A stretch of DNA of 64,000 nucleotides. Source: Apoda limacodes. Taxonomy: Eukaryota; Arthropoda; Insecta; Lepidoptera; Limacodidae. Position 1 is the stretch's first letter. Every line of letters begins with the position of its first letter. The stretch is taken from contig OX291561.1 of the NCBI GenBank assembly GCA_946406115.1, forward strand, positions 2,224,273-2,288,272, given 5' to 3'. Positions 34,330-48,326 of this stretch are shown piece after piece. The notes under the pieces are model-generated. The model saw only the letters and a program-made list of their open reading frames with translations. It had not been told where the DNA came from and did no database searches. The translations under genes and the position numbers were made by a program.

Positions 34330-36110
34330 AGCAAATAACTATGACGAACACAGCTTCAGTTAAGGACCACTGGCCTCACTCAACCTCAGCCAGCGACTAC
34401 TCAGGGACCCACCCTGTCGAAACAAGGTCAGTCCCCTGCAACGCTACGATAGGAAACACCAGATATAATGGATAGTTATGAAGAATATAGTAGATCGAAG
34501 AAGGGAAATATGATTGGAAGCAAACAGTTGAGTTTTTCCATTATTAGTCGTAGATAATCAGGACGGGTACGACGGAAATGCTTCGGTTAAGGACCAAGGG
34601 CCTCACTTAATCTAGGCTTGTTATGATGAATATGCTTCGATTAAGGACCAAAGGCCTCTCTCAACCTCGGCTTGTCGGGATAGTTATAGTAGTTTAAATA
34701 TGGCGATGATGTTTGGAAACAAACAGTTGAGTTTGTTCATTATTAGATGTAGGTAATTATGATAGATATAGTAGTTTGAATATGGCGACGACGTTTGAAA
34801 ACAAACAGTTGAGTTTGTCCATTCTTAGATGTAGGTAATTATGATAGATATAGTAGTTTGAATATGTCGACGATGTTTGGAAACAAACAGTTGAGTTTGT
34901 CAATTATTAGATGTAGGTAATCATGATAGATATAGTAGTTTGAATATGGCGACGACGTTTGGAACCAAACAGTTCAGTTTGTCCATTATTAGATGTAGGT
35001 AATTATGATATATATTGCAGTCTGAATATGGCAACGACGTTTGGAAACAAACAGTTGAGTTCGTCCATTATTAGTCGTAGGTAATCATGATGGATATGCT
35101 TCGGTTAAGGACCAAGGGCCTCACTCAATCTAGGCTCGTTACAATGTATATGCTTCGATTAAGGACCAAGGGCCTCACTCAACCTCGGCTCGTCATGATA
35201 GATATAGTAGTTTCAATATGGCGATTATGTTTGGACGCAAACAGTTGAGTTTGTCCATTTGATGACGTTCGGAAACAAACAGTTGAGTTTGTCCATTTGA
35301 TGACATTCGGAAGCAAACAGTTGAGTTTGTACATTTTTTTAGCCGTAGGTAATTGTGATAGATATAGTAGTTTGAATATGGTGATGACGTTAGGACGCAA
35401 ACAGTTGAGTTTGTCCATTTGATGATATTCAGGAATAAACAGTTAAGTTTGTCCCTTAGACGATGTTCGAAAGCAACCAGATGAGTTTGTCCATTTTATG
35501 ACATTCGGAAGCAAACAGTCTAGTTTGTCCATTTTTAGTCGTAGGTAATTGTGATAGACATAGTAGTTTGAATATGGCGACGACGTTTGGAAACAAACAG
35601 TTGAGTTTGTCCCTTTGATGACGTTCGGAAACAACCAGTTGAGTTTGTCCATTATTGGCTTTAGATAATTATGATGGAAACAGTTGAGTTTTTCCATTTG
35701 GCGATATTCCGAAACAGACAGTTGAGTTGGTCCAATATTAGCGATAGATAGCTATGACGGATATGCTTCGGTTAAGGACCAAGGCCTCACTCAATCTAGG
35801 CTCATTATAATGTATACGCTTCGATTAAGGACCAAGGGCCTCACTCAACCTCGGCTCGTCATGATAGATATTTATAGGTTTAATATGGCGATTATATTTG
35901 AACGCAAGCAGTTGAGTTTGTCCATTTCGGAAATAAACCGTTGCGTTCATCCATTCAATGACATTCAGGAATAAACAGCTGAGTTTAACTATTCGGCGAT
36001 ATGCAGAAGCAACTAACTGAGTTTGTTAATTTGATGATAATGGGAAGCAACCAGTTGAGTTCGTTCATTGTTAGCCGTATTCAATTTCAATAGATAATTA
36101 ACCATGACGA
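34330..36110 (-). repeat. Composite 38/82-bp repeats of Y
   Basis: The word AAACAGTTGAGTTTGTCCAT recurs with 82-bp spacing between about 34721 and 35049 (34721, 34803, 34885, 34967, 35049) and with about 37-41-bp spacing at 35240-35330 and 35390-35690. Interleaved are pairs of TTAAGGACCAAGGGCCTCAC units about 53 bp apart. Each short monomer carries a CAAAC...GTTTG dyad. Translated frames in this region (35179-35697) are artefacts of the repeat. Confidence 0.85.
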
Positions 36111-36114
36111 TGAT

Positions 36115-36965
36115 GTTTGGACGCAAACGGTTGAGTTTGTTCGTTCTAGCAATAAATAGCTAGGACGGATCTGCTTTAGTTAAGGACCAAAGGCCTCACT
36201 CAATCTAGGCTCATTATAATGTATACGCTTCGATTAAGGACCAAGGGCCTCACTCAACCTCAGCTCGTTATGATAGATATAGTAATTAGAATATGGCGAT
36301 GATGTTTGGACGCAAACGGTGGAGTTTGTTCATTCTAGCAATAAATAGCTAGGACGGATCTGCTTTAGTTAAGGACCAAAGGCCTCACTCAATCTAGGCT
36401 CATTATAATGTATACGCTTCGATTAAGGACCAAGGGCCTCACTCAACCTCAGCTCGTTATGATAGATATAGTAATTAGAATATGGCGATGATGTTTGGAC
36501 GCAAACGGTGGAGTTTGTTCATTCTAGCAATAAATAGCTAGGACGGATCTGCTTTAGTTAAGGACCAAAGGCCTCACTCAATCTAGGCTCATTATAATGT
36601 ATACGCTTCGATTAAGGACCAAGGGCCTCACTCAACCTCAGCTCGTTATGATAGATATAGTAATTAGAATATGGCGATGATGTTTGGACGCAAACGGTGG
36701 AGTTTGTTCATTCTAGCAATAAATAGCTAGGACGGATCTGCTTTAGTTAAGGACCAAAGGCCTCACTCAATCTAGGCTCATTATAATGTATACGCTTCGA
36801 TTAAGGACCAAGGGCCTCACTCAACCTCAGCTCGTTATGATAGATATAGTAATTAGAATATGGCGATGATGTTTGGACGCAAACGGTGGAGTTTGTTCAT
36901 TCTAGCAATAAATAGCTAGGACGGATCTGCTTTAGTTAAGGACCAAAGGCCTCACTCAACCTCAG
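36115..36965 (-). repeat. 189-bp tandem array, about 4.5 copies
   Basis: ATGTTTGGACGCAAACGG recurs at 36302, 36491, 36680 and 36869, giving an exact 189-bp period with almost no variation. Each monomer combines one GGACGCAAACGG unit with two TTAAGGACCAA units. It is absent from plus Y, so it amplified recently in the minus subfamily. Confidence 0.95.
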
Positions 36966-39900
36966 CTCGTTATGATGTATAAAAGTCTGAATAGGGCAAT
37001 GACGTCCGAGGGTTGTTTATTTAATGATATTAAGAAGCAAATATTAAATTGTTATCAGCAACTATAAGAACCGGTTGTAAAATTTGAACCTTGTGTAATA
37101 ATGCTGATACTAGAGCGGCCTAATCCCATACTCCGCATATCCCCCTCCTCCCCTTAACTAACCACCCCTCATTCACGTTAAGCCTAACTTCCACTAACGA
37201 CGTATACATATGTACGCATACCTCCACACTCTTATCCAACCATACACCGGAAGCGATCCACCAAAACGGCAGTCGCCGGAACCTTAAAACCTCCCTGAAC
37301 CCCACAAGGCAAGTTTGTCTATCCTAACAACTCACAACTTTCCCCCCCCTTTTCCTTTTTATTTTTATCTTTTTCCCGATGACTTAAGCACATCTCCAGC
37401 ATAACACCCTTTGCTTCTTCAGTTAAGGACCTGACTCTCCCACCATCATGCAGGGCCCGACCTCAACTTCGACACATATACACATGTATGCATACTAATA
37501 TGTACACACACACATAGACATGCACCGCCCGCGGTCACTCAGGGATCGTACCTGTCGAAACATTACGACCCCCTGCAACTCACACGGCAAAAATCACAGG
37601 GGTTACACTAGCCATGTATAAAAAATCCAAATCATTTCAGTTCAGGCCCTAACAAATTACAATCTTTACCCGCGACGATTTAAACACACCCTCAGCATAA
37701 CCCTTTTCGCTCTTTCAGTTAAGGACCTGACTCTCCCACCATTAAGGCAGGGCCCGACCTCAACTTCGACACATATACACATGTATGCATACTAATATGT
37801 ATACACACACATAGACATGCACCGCCCGCGGTCACTCAGGGATCGCACCTGCCGAAACATTACGACCCCCTGCAACTCACACGGCAAAAATCACAGGGGT
37901 TACACTAACCATGTATAAAAATCCAAAATCATTTCAATTCACGACTCGTACCAAATTAAATAATAACCTTGTCCTACTCGGCTGGGTTTAACAATTTTGC
38001 CTTAGTTTCACATCTACATAGCAGGTAATAGTATCTATCCACGTTCTAGCTCACTTCTAATCCTACATTGAACCTAATTTATATATATATATATATTTAT
38101 ATTTCATGCGAATCCTAATTCTGAATAAACGTTAATACAGTTTAATAAACACTTATTATGTTGACCCCTCCCCTAACAACTCCACCATTTATCCTGTGGT
38201 CATGTAATGTACATTTTATTTCTAACTGCCCTTAACATGACTACACTAACAAAACCCGGTCCCTGACCTTTGCCAATGGTTTTAATCCCCGACACATACC
38301 TCATTTCTCAGTTGCTACATATCACCTACTCAACAAACCCTTTGAACAGATAATACTTATTAACAATAACCTATTTAGTTCAAAAGGAACATGTTAATAG
38401 GCATAGCCGACCCGAACACCACCTAATACCCTCCCTCACCCTACCTTACCTTTAAATACGTTACATTCCCTAATCCGATTTGTGTATATATATATATATA
38501 TATACATACATAAGTGCACTTCCCGTCTACATTTCAGTATCACACTTCCAATTCATTACTTTCATAAATAATATCACAATAGGTTAAACCCTTTGACATT
38601 ACCGGTCCGCCTAGTAATAAAATATTTATCGGCAAGCAAAACGTAATATAATTTGTCAAGCAAAAGCATGAGCTAAAAGTATCCTAAAATTTGATTCTAA
38701 TAGCCCGTGACCGGTAGCAACGAATCTATAAAAGATGATCTAAACCTAACGTCTACATTCGATCGCACAGAATCACCTCAGACAGCTCCGTCGGCCAAAC
38801 ACCTCACGCTCGCGCCAAAACCCCGGGAAACTCCGAGTTCAAATCCCCGCTCGAGCGCACACCCTTTTCTCCCCCCGTTTATATTATTTGACATAATTTT
38901 CTTTCACCATATCGTATCCCTAAACTAACAACTTACAAAGTACATTTAGTCGTTTTAACATCTACTGTTTACTTTGTTAAGGTTACCTTCTACCAGACAT
39001 GAATCTTCCCGTTGGAGGAAGTTCACCTGGTCTAAGGGCTTAACAGACGTCACCGTCAAGTGAAACAGTAATTAGATGTTCGTACTTTGGAATACCCCTT
39101 TAACTAAACTTATAAACCGATAATTACACATATATACTGATATGTCTAAATGGCCTATGGGGATGATCCCAACTTACTAAGTCAGCGCTACTTAGTATAA
39201 AATTAAAGTACTGAGATGGATGAGGCCTACTTTAGCTAATATCTTAGTGACCTTATGACCTTACTTCTGCATTAACATTCCAAATGCTCGCTATCCCGCC
39301 TTTCAATGCATTCCCTAATCATAAAATAGCTCACTCTAACTCTTCAATAGTAAAATGATACATTTAGGCTGCACCCTACTTTAATGTACAGGTTTCTGCT
39401 TGGGTTTAAAATCGATTTCGCTGTCCTATGGCAAGTTCCAAACCGAAAATAACATGGCCTTCTACATTCCTTGACTAGCAGATTACTGCATTTGGTTGCG
39501 CGGTTTCTGTCCAAACCAATTTTTTTTTTTTTTAAGAAAATTACAGCCGAATTTCCCGTTTTCTATTTTTAATTCATAACTCGTTATCAACAAGTAGCGA
39601 GAGCATAATTTATTCCATGACATGTTAAATAACTACATAGCTAGAAAATTACTGTAATTTAATTTTTATATCGCATGTGATGTAACTGTAATCAAATATT
39701 TCCCCCCCTTTACGCTAAGTTGTGGGCCTATCTATAATATTTTTACGCCACTGGAAAACGAGCTCTATCTGAAACTAACATTGTCGACTCCCGCTACACA
39801 CCCGTATAGCAAAGGTATATGTGCGTTGGGGCCCTCTTAAATGCTCGTTATTTTATTATGTCCTCTCCCTCCCCCAGCATATAAGACCTTTATTCCACAG

Positions 39901-42900
39901 TGCCCCCCCCCCCTCTAAATAATAATTCTACGTATATAGACAGTTCATTAAGGCCACACCAACTATACTGATCTCTAACCTATGTCCATACGGTAATACG
40001 CCTCGCGACAGGCCACTAAAGTCCATAAGGGGGTTCCCTTTTTTATAAATAGTACGGCTAACTCCTCCACTCTATCAGTTGACAATCACAAGTTCAAGAA
40101 TCCTTCCATAAAACACCTGCGAATTTATATACTTATCCACATCTACTTACGCACACATATACGTACAAACCAACACTCACAAGCTTATTCGAAACGTACT
40201 CACAACATTAAGCTAAGGTCCATAATTATTGAATAGTGCTATCCAATAATAAATTTATTCGAATCTAGTTTTTAAACATTTTCTTAAACCTATGTTATGG
40301 CAATATGCATATAGGTACTACCACATAGAAGTTCAGATTGAACGAGACTAGTAAGATTTATCTTACGAATACCGTTCCCTAGGTTTCGGATGATTGAGAT
40401 ATACGAGTATGTATTTATAAATAAGGTTATTAGATCATACCCCTGCCTACCATTCTATAAATGTAATTTTAATTTTGCGTATTAGCCGTAATTTTATGTC
40501 TACATATTACTAGTAATGCCTTCCTATATCTAAGCCTAAGTCGTAGAATATATCTTACTATACTAGTACCTAGATAGATGTACTGTACTACCTAACTAAA
40601 AAATAAAAACCATTCTTTTACACTAATTTAACATGGTTTTATCCTAAACTTGGCCTACAATTCCCATATATGCTATATTAAAGTATGTGTCTATAACTAA
40701 GCTTAAGTAACAAACAACTACAAAATGCCTTCTAAACAAGATTTATATCTTGCTTATTGGTTCCATTCTGTCACACCAGTCACCAACTCAAATCCATTTT
40801 AATGACCTCCCATCCGTTGTACGACAACAAAATGTAGGCTTTTACAAGCCTATTTTAGTTCTATATCTTATCCTGGTAACGGCAACACATAATGTAGAAA
40901 CCCCCCCCCCCCGTTTATAAAAATAATAAAATTATAAATTTGAACTCACGTGGAGTATACCGACGTACTCGCCAATTTGAATACGTGAAGACATGTGTAA
41001 TTCTAACATATTATTGTTGTCTCTATTATTATAAAGAAATGTTAATAGTATTTTGTAACCGTTAATGTTATTATTAAAGAAAGCTAATATTTTATTTGGC
41101 TGTGATCGTCTAGTGGCGTAATCGTCTATTTGGACCCCTCGTTGTGACCGATAATAACCCAATATCTTAAGAGGTATGGATTCAACCGGTCCCAGGTGTG
41201 AAAGAATAAAATCAAAACCCTAATTTTACATTATACCTACATTAAAAGCAATGGCCTATAACTAATCCTTAACCGCAGAACCACTAAATCCTGATTAGCA
41301 TTAGACCAGAATTTAAATTACTAAATGCGAGTTTCAGATTAAAATATATGCGATTTATTATCCTAACGTAGTCGAAGTACCCTAGCCTAAGTCACCCTAT
41401 TCACCAGCCTAGCTACCTCCTTACAACTCCGAACATGTCTCGTAATAACACGGTTACCCCTCGAACACGATAGGCCTTGAAGTTATAACGACTATGACCG
41501 CATACCCCTTAAGTGAAGTCGTAATCCTATAGTAATGTATGAAATCGCCTTAAAGGAGAACTCTTAAACGGTAAGTAGTCCATCGATACACTAGTTATCT
41601 TGCCCTTAAGTAAACTTGTAACCTCATAGTAATGTAGGAAAATCACCTTAAAAGGAAGAACCCTTAGACATATGAAAGTACTAACCACTAATAAGCTCAC
41701 TGGCTTCCCCTTAACTAAATTTATACACTTATAATATAACAAAATCATTTAAGAGACAGACAGACCTATTTAATAACTAAATAAATTATTAGCAGGTACG
41801 CTATTGATCCCTTAATTAACCTATAACCTACACGACTAACCTGTCACCAGTTCTCTAGCTTGCGCTTAAGTGAAGGTCGGAACTAATAACAACATATATA
41901 AGGCATTAGGGAGACAAGCGGACCTATTAAGTACATAGATAAATTATTAGTAGACTAGCTATCGATCTCTTAAGCGAAGTTATAAAACTGTAATGTAATA
42001 TGAAAGGTCACCATACGGATGAACTAACAGATTGAATATATATATAGATAAAAACGAATATACTCGCGGCCTGGCCCTTACGTAAATTACACAACCCTCT
42101 CAATAACACTTAAGAATGCACCACAGACTGACCGATAAGTTTAGTAATTGCATAAAGAGCCTGTTGACAACCCGTTAACAACCCCTAAGTGAAATTATAA
42201 AGTCGTAATGGTATTCGAGAAGCCACCCCAAAGGCAATCTAAGTATATAAAAAGACTACCACTATCCTTACTAGCTTCTCTTCTAATCTAATCTTATAAT
42301 AATATATGTAGAATCGCCGTAAAGACAAACTAACAAATTAGAAGTAAATGTAACCCTGAAATACATCTACAGCCTACCCTTTAAATAAAGTTATAACATA
42401 GTCCTAACCGTAGGTATCCAGAAATCCCCATACATTCATGATTATTATTTTACCACTGAAACTCACGCCATCTGTGTAATAATCGTGGAATTACTCGGTC
42501 GATCGATATCTTAGCTAACTGTCTAATAATGGAGATATTGAGGAGGTCTTATAGAGGGCGCTAAGGGCGGACGATTTAGTATGGAAGTCTATCTAAATCT
42601 ACCAATCCTAGTTTCCAGGTCGTTTACGGGTAACCCTAACTGGGAATCATCCAGGAAAATTCACATATACAACCATTCCTTAAGGGTTCGTAAGTTGTTC
42701 TATTCAGAATTATTGGGCCCGCCACCGAATTATCCCTTCGGCCAATTAAAGACTAACCGGTCAGACTTTCCATACATTTGCCTGTGCGTCGAAGTGCCCA
42801 GCTGGCGTCTCGTGGTCACGTGGGTGCGCAGAGTTCACATTTTAGTCTTCTGCGCAGGTACAGAGTCTAATCGTGTTACTCGACCTTCCTTCGACTAATT

Positions 42901-44696
42901 TACGTTGGTTCGGTTTTGGTTTAGTATCTCGCGACCCTGTCAGTACGAATTTCGTTCTTAGATCTAAAATTGAGTTTATGGTTACAAGCTATGGCGATTA
43001 TCTACACTAGAATATAAAGTTTAAGAAAACAAAACTATAAAATTGAGACAAAACCTAACGCTCGCCTAACTCATACACTAGGTTGTTCCTACTTGATCGC
43101 TAAAATGAATATTGAAAATTAATTATGTATAACTTGAATTTGAATAGCCTTAAGGGCCTAGGGTACCGTCTGGCCTTAAGCGGTTGTCAATTGTATCGTA
43201 CTTATTATCTGACTGACGTCTTGGAACCTTTAACAAGGAAGGTATATAACGACCAACTCCTGACAGACTCGTAGATAGGTTTAATCAAACTAGCTTACCT
43301 TGTGGCTTCGCCCTCCTGTCATTTAGTAATTGAGTTAATAGATAACCTTTATCCTTCGTACACCGTGCCTTAAACTGTTCTTTAGGATAGGTAAGTAGTG
43401 CTCCCCGCCAACTCCTACATTTATAACGCTGCGGAGGTGGCAAACAACCAGACGACCATGTATTTATCCTTACTACTATGACTAACTACGGAACTAAAGG
43501 GACCATCTCGTTATTATTTGAATATAACCTACGATCGGTCGGTTCGAACCCGAGGCTCCTTAAGTTTAAATAGCCGCTAGTCCGGAGAAGCTATACTCGC
43601 CCGAAACATATGCCGTGCAAGCTAAGTTCACAAGAAATAATAAAATAGGTGTGCGATTACGCACATGGTTAAGTGGTGAATTGTTCATCAGAGTAATTAA
43701 GGCGACAGAACACCTAGTTTGACACACAATAAATATGTTTAAGGTGGATTGTAAGGAAGACATATCCACACTCAGGACCCGGCGCATTAGCCAGATCAAG
43801 TAAGGGTTAGCCCTTTCTGAGTGTTTAGAACTTAACGTTTCGGCTTTCCATACAACAATTCAGAGCCTCATCAGTTAGTAGAGAATTGTGTATGATTATA
43901 CTAATACGTCTTCAACGGGGTGATTCATGGCGAAGAATAGAACAAATCCTGACCCACTAACGTCACCTCATAGCCTGTTAATAAAGTTTGGTCAATGTTG
44001 AAGTTCTGTCATCTTTATCTTAAATGGCTTAGTCAAAACATAAATTAAACAGTATAAAGCAATAAAATAAAGCTTAGATAGTCTAATTAAAAATTAGACT
44101 CTCTAGATTAATGTCGCGGCTCTGAAAAACATATGAGGTTTACGTTTATTTTTACACAGGAAACAAATATTTAAATATGAACACAATAATACTTAGCTTT
44201 CCAAATCTATCCGTCGCAATAATGGGTGGAGTGGAGGTACTATTTATCTATGGATTCCTTAAGGAGATTGGGTTAAAAATCCCACATTAAATTTTAGCCA
44301 CCCATTACCTAAACGGCATCTAACAGTTCAGCTTCCCCACTCGACGCCGGTGAAGGGTGGAACTGGAGCCAACCCAGATTTAGGTTTTATCAGCCCCCTC
44401 ACACCCTTAGATTCCTGAAGCCTGCAGTTATCCTAGTATGTCTCTAACATCAAGCCCCAATCTTCCCTAATCTTATAACAAGCCAGACCCCGCTTGAAGA
44501 ACCCCTACTGTGATTGCCCCGTCCTCACCTACCTCTATCTACCAAGGGTCTGCTTGCTTTGGGGGTCACCCATACCGCAACGCAACAAGACATCGGGACT
44601 AAAATGATTGAGATAGTAAGTAGCGGATATAGAGATATCATTAACATAACCATCAATTACATGTAACATAACTGTACCATTCTAATGAGCGTCTAC

Positions 44697-45290
44697 CAAA
44701 GCGTGTAGGATTTTCATCAATGAAGATACATATACACAGGACAGGATTCACACAAGGGTTGCCTGCCAAGTCATGTAAGCATGCCCCGTCACCTCGAGTC
44801 CGATCAAAGCGCGAAGTCGATGCTTAGGACTTGCGTAGGGCTTTCATCAATAAGATATACATATACACAGGACAGGATTTACACAAGGGTTGCCTGCCAA
44901 GTCATGTAAGCATGCCCCGTCACCTCGAGTCCGATCAAAGCGCGAAGTCGATGCTTAGGACTTGCGTAGGGCTTTCATCAATAAGATATACATATACACA
45001 GGACAGGATTTACACAAGGGTTGCCTGCCAAGTCATGTAAGCATGCCCCGTCACCTCGAGTCCGATCAAAGCGCGAAGTCGATGCTTAGGACTTGCGTAG
45101 GGCTTTCATCAATAAGATATACATATACACAGGACAGGATTTACACAAGGGTTGCCTGCCAAGTCATGTAAGCATGCCCCGTCACCTCGAGTCCGATCAA
45201 AGCGCGAAGTCGATGCTCAGGACTTGCGTAGGGCTTTCATCAATAAGATATACATATACACAGGACAGGATTTACACAAGGGTTGCCTGA
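44697..45290 (-). repeat. 131-bp tandem array, second minus copy
   Basis: Exact counterpart of 31119-31712, shifted by 13,578. Confidence 0.95.
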
Positions 45291-45748
45291 CCTTAACCCT
45301 AATCTTAAACGATTTCTTAACTAATCAGATCAGAGCCTAATTACGGGGTTTCTTCCCACAAAGTATCACAAAATTTACAACATCATGTTAAAAGACGCCG
45401 ATCCCGGCAGGAACCCTTTTCTCCACTAAATTTTCTGCAGAAATCGGCAATCTCTTTTCCTTAGAGAGTACATAGCCAACAATGTCAACAAACTACCCCC
45501 TGCATTTTTAATAAGCAAGGGTTTTTCCTTCTCTACTCCAAATTTACAACTAGAATCCCGGACTAAATCCCAACCATAAAGTCAACCACTTTCAATTTTC
45601 CCCAACCAACCCTTCACTTTAACCAAGGTGGCATCTTACACGGTCCCTTACACAGTCCTTACGCCATCGTATAAAGGAAGTCCCTCACAAAGCCCCATAG
45701 TACAAACCCATCAATAATAAGTTGACATTGCTAGCCTCAGTTCTCACA

Positions 45749-46029
45749 AAAGACACTTACTGATATTTGATGTAGGCGAAACGTGCACGGCGCCGGTATT
45801 AAATTTCTTCAAATCTTTGTGTGTCCTGTCCTTCCCGCTTCCTCAGAAATCTCGAGCACGGCCAGCCTCTCGACACGACGACAGTGAAAAAGGGTGCCGC
45901 AACTGACGCCTATCGCTTATAACCGTTCTCCCCTCCCCCCCGATAGACGCGGCCTGAACGCGTGGCGTGTCTAGGGATTGTGGCGCCAGTTAATTTCTTC
46001 TTTATTTTACTTCCACGTGTACCCACGTG
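45749..46029 (-). promoter_or_regulatory. Promoter-like island, second minus copy
   Basis: Same as 32171-32451. E-boxes at 46014-46019 and 46024-46029. Confidence 0.4.
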
Positions 46030-46655
46030 CTTCGCATTTTAGTGGCCAGTTACTTTATAGTAATAATCGGACATCATATCGAGATCGTAAACCGATTCTA
46101 CTAAACTCTTTACCTGCCGAACTAGTTTCTCCGCTTCTTTGTGACTCGATTATACAGCTTCGATTAATTTACACATTGAAGGCTCGTCGTAAGCGGCGCG
46201 GAGCCTACTCTACTATCCCTCTCGCACCCTACGATATTTATAACAATTAACTGAAAATAATCGTTCGATATTCTCCATATATTTTAACCTCCTGGTTATC
46301 TGCTACTTTACGAATCGGTCGTATTTAACGAGTAATTATTTTTCTTTGTGTTGATGATTTTAGGATCCCACTGCGATTTACGCCTTATGACGTAGGTACA
46401 ACCATATTAATCGAACCCCGGTGAGGACATCCGGGCCCCTCACTTACTTCATACTTCATTGATCTCCTTTCTATCCATTTATTAGGAGTATCCGATCGGT
46501 ATGAATTACGAAGGTGATTAATCAAATTTATATTTATTATTGATAAATTCTATCTTTAATTCACCTGCTCTCTTAAAACTTAAATTAGCATGTCAACACC
46601 GTGTCGTGGGGTCCAGATTATTACAATTCTTTATAAAAGGCTTGGGACCACTACA

Positions 46656-46657
46656 AT
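46656..46657. other. Orientation-switch junction X(-)/Y(+)
   Basis: The left side follows minus X to its start (CCACTACAAT). The right side begins Y(+) at ATTAGTATACAAGG. The shared bases are AT. The left side stops at the same unit position where the first plus copy begins at 17599, and the right side starts at the same unit position where the plus copy stops at 27314. Confidence 0.9.
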
Positions 46658-46804
46658 TAGTATACAAGGTTCGAAATCTTCCAACCGGTTCTGATCGTTA
46701 CTGATAACAATTTTTATGTTAGCTTCTGAATGTCATCAAATGGAAAACTCAATTGGTTGTATCCAAACGTCGTCGTCATACTCAGATTACTATATCTATC
46801 ATAA

Positions 46805-47165
46805 TATAATTTTATTCAGATTAGGCTACAAGAATTGAGCACTTATGAATGTCACTACGCCATCGGTTCGTAAGTCTACAGGGCGGGAGACCTTGTACTG
46901 AGAAGAACCGGCAAGAAACTCAGCAAGGGCATTTCTTTTCTCCCTTTCTTTTACAGCGTCCAATTAAAATATTGGAAAATGCCCTCCCTATCATAAAAGG
47001 ACACTTTCCATTACAAACATAAAAACACATGAAATATAAAGCACAAGCAAAACATAAAAAAAGTATCTAATATAAACAAGACAGTTTATGTATTTATCAC
47101 TAAGAAATAATCACTAAGAAATAATCATAATAATCATTACCTACTAATTACCTAATTACCTACGG
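46805..47165 (+). mobile_element. Lepidopteran SINE/LINE-tail insertion in plus Y
   Basis: Contains GCCATCGGTTCGTAAGTCTA, TGTACTGAGAAGAACCGGCA and AGAAACTCAGCAAGGGCATT, a phrase series I know as a common dispersed lepidopteran repeat, probably the 3' part of a LINE. The surrounding Y sequence is collinear with minus Y, where the roughly 360 bp are missing. ATCATAAT words at both edges may be a target duplication. The insertion is also in the second plus copy (59429-59789), so it predates plus-array amplification. Confidence 0.65.
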
Positions 47166-48300
47166 CCTATAAGGACAAACTCAACTGTTTGTTCCGGATT
47201 ATCATCAAATGGACAAACTTAACTGTTTGCTTTCGAATATCGTGAAATGAACAAACTCAACTGTTTGCGTCCAAAAATCATCGCCATATTGGAACTACTA
47301 TATCTATCATAATAAGCCTAGGTTGAGTGAGGCCCTTGGTCCTTAATCGAAGCATATACATTATAATGAGCCTAGATTGAGTGAGGCCCTTGGTCCTTAA
47401 CCGAAGCTTATCCGTCATAGCTATCTACCACTAATAGAGGACAAACTCAACTGTGTGTTCCGGATTATCATCAAATGGACAAACTTAACTGTTTGCTTCC
47501 GAATATCGAGAAATGAACAAACTCAACTGTTTGCGTCCAAACATCATCGCCACCTTTTAGCTACTATATCTATCATAATTACCTACAGCTAATAGAGGAC
47601 AAACTCAACTGTTTGTTCCTGAATATCATCAAAAGGGACAAACTCAATTGGTTGCTCCCGAATATCATCAAATGGGCAACCCAACTGTTTGCGTCCAAAC
47701 ATCTTCGCCATATTCAAACTACTATATCTATCACAATTACCTACGGCTAAAAAAAATGTACAAACTCAACTGTTTGCTTCCGAACGTCATCAAATGAACA
47801 AACCCAATTTTTGGCGTCCAAACATCATCGCCATATTCAAACTACTATATCTATCACAATTACCTACGGCTAAAAAAGGGGCAAACTCAACTGTTGCGTC
47901 TAAACATCATCGCCATGTTCTAACTACTATATCTATCATAATTATCTACAGTTAATAATGGGCCAAACTCAACTGTTTGCGTCCGAATATCGTCAAATGG
48001 ACAAACTCAACTGTTTGCGTCCAAACATCATCGTCATATTGGAACTACTATATCTATCATAATGAGCCTAGGTTGAGTGAGGCCTTTGGTCCTTAATCGA
48101 AGCATAAATATCATAATGAGCCTAGATTGAGTGAGGCCCTTGGTCCTTAACCGAAGCATATCCGTCATAATTATCTACAGCTAATAGAGGACAAACTCAA
48201 CTGTTTGTTCCGGATTACCATCAAATGGACAAACTCAACTGCTTGCTTCCAATCATTACTGTCTTTGAGCTACTAGTTTCTTCATAACTATCTATTATAT
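47165..48300 (+). repeat. Composite 38-bp repeats of plus Y
   Basis: GACAAACTCAACTGTTTGCG/T plus TCC and ATCATCAAATG units are repeated dozens of times, mixed with CACAATTACCTACGGCTAA and GAGTGAGGCCCTTGGTCCTT units. The short open frame at 47689-47955 is a repeat artefact. Confidence 0.85.
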
Positions 48301-48326
48301 CGGTTGTTTCCTAACGTGGAGCTGCA

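Larger units (their letters stand above)
33080..37098 (-). repeat. Module Y, minus copy (4.0 kb)
   Basis: It lies between the X start (33079) and the X end (37099) in reverse orientation. It is collinear with plus Y but longer because of extra 82-bp and 189-bp repeat copies, and it lacks the transposon inserted in plus Y. In reverse-complement order it contains a telomere-like array, a single short copy of the module shared with X, and composite short repeats. It is non-coding. Confidence 0.9.
37099..46657 (-). repeat. Module X, complete minus copy
   Basis: Reverse orientation from the X end (TAATGCTGATACTAGAGCGG) to the X start (GGACCACTACAAT). Positions 40892-46657 equal 27314-33079. Positions 37099-40892 are the only minus representative of the distal 3.8 kb: the 297-bp modules (37110-37935), the B-box-like segment (38760-38875), poly-C runs (39903 and 40901) and AT-rich spacer. 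The strand is C-rich, mirroring the G-rich plus copies. It has no coding capacity. Confidence 0.95.

Noticed and set aside
35179..35697. Frames rich in KLNCLRPNV-like repeats, also 47689-47955 and 60272-60457
   Set aside because: Direct translations of the Y short repeats, interrupted and not conserved as frames between copies.
27314..46657. Simple inversion of part of one array
   Set aside because: Flipping the block back would leave X joined to X without Y on one side and a 3.8-kb piece of X missing on the other. The block also belongs to a diverged subfamily.
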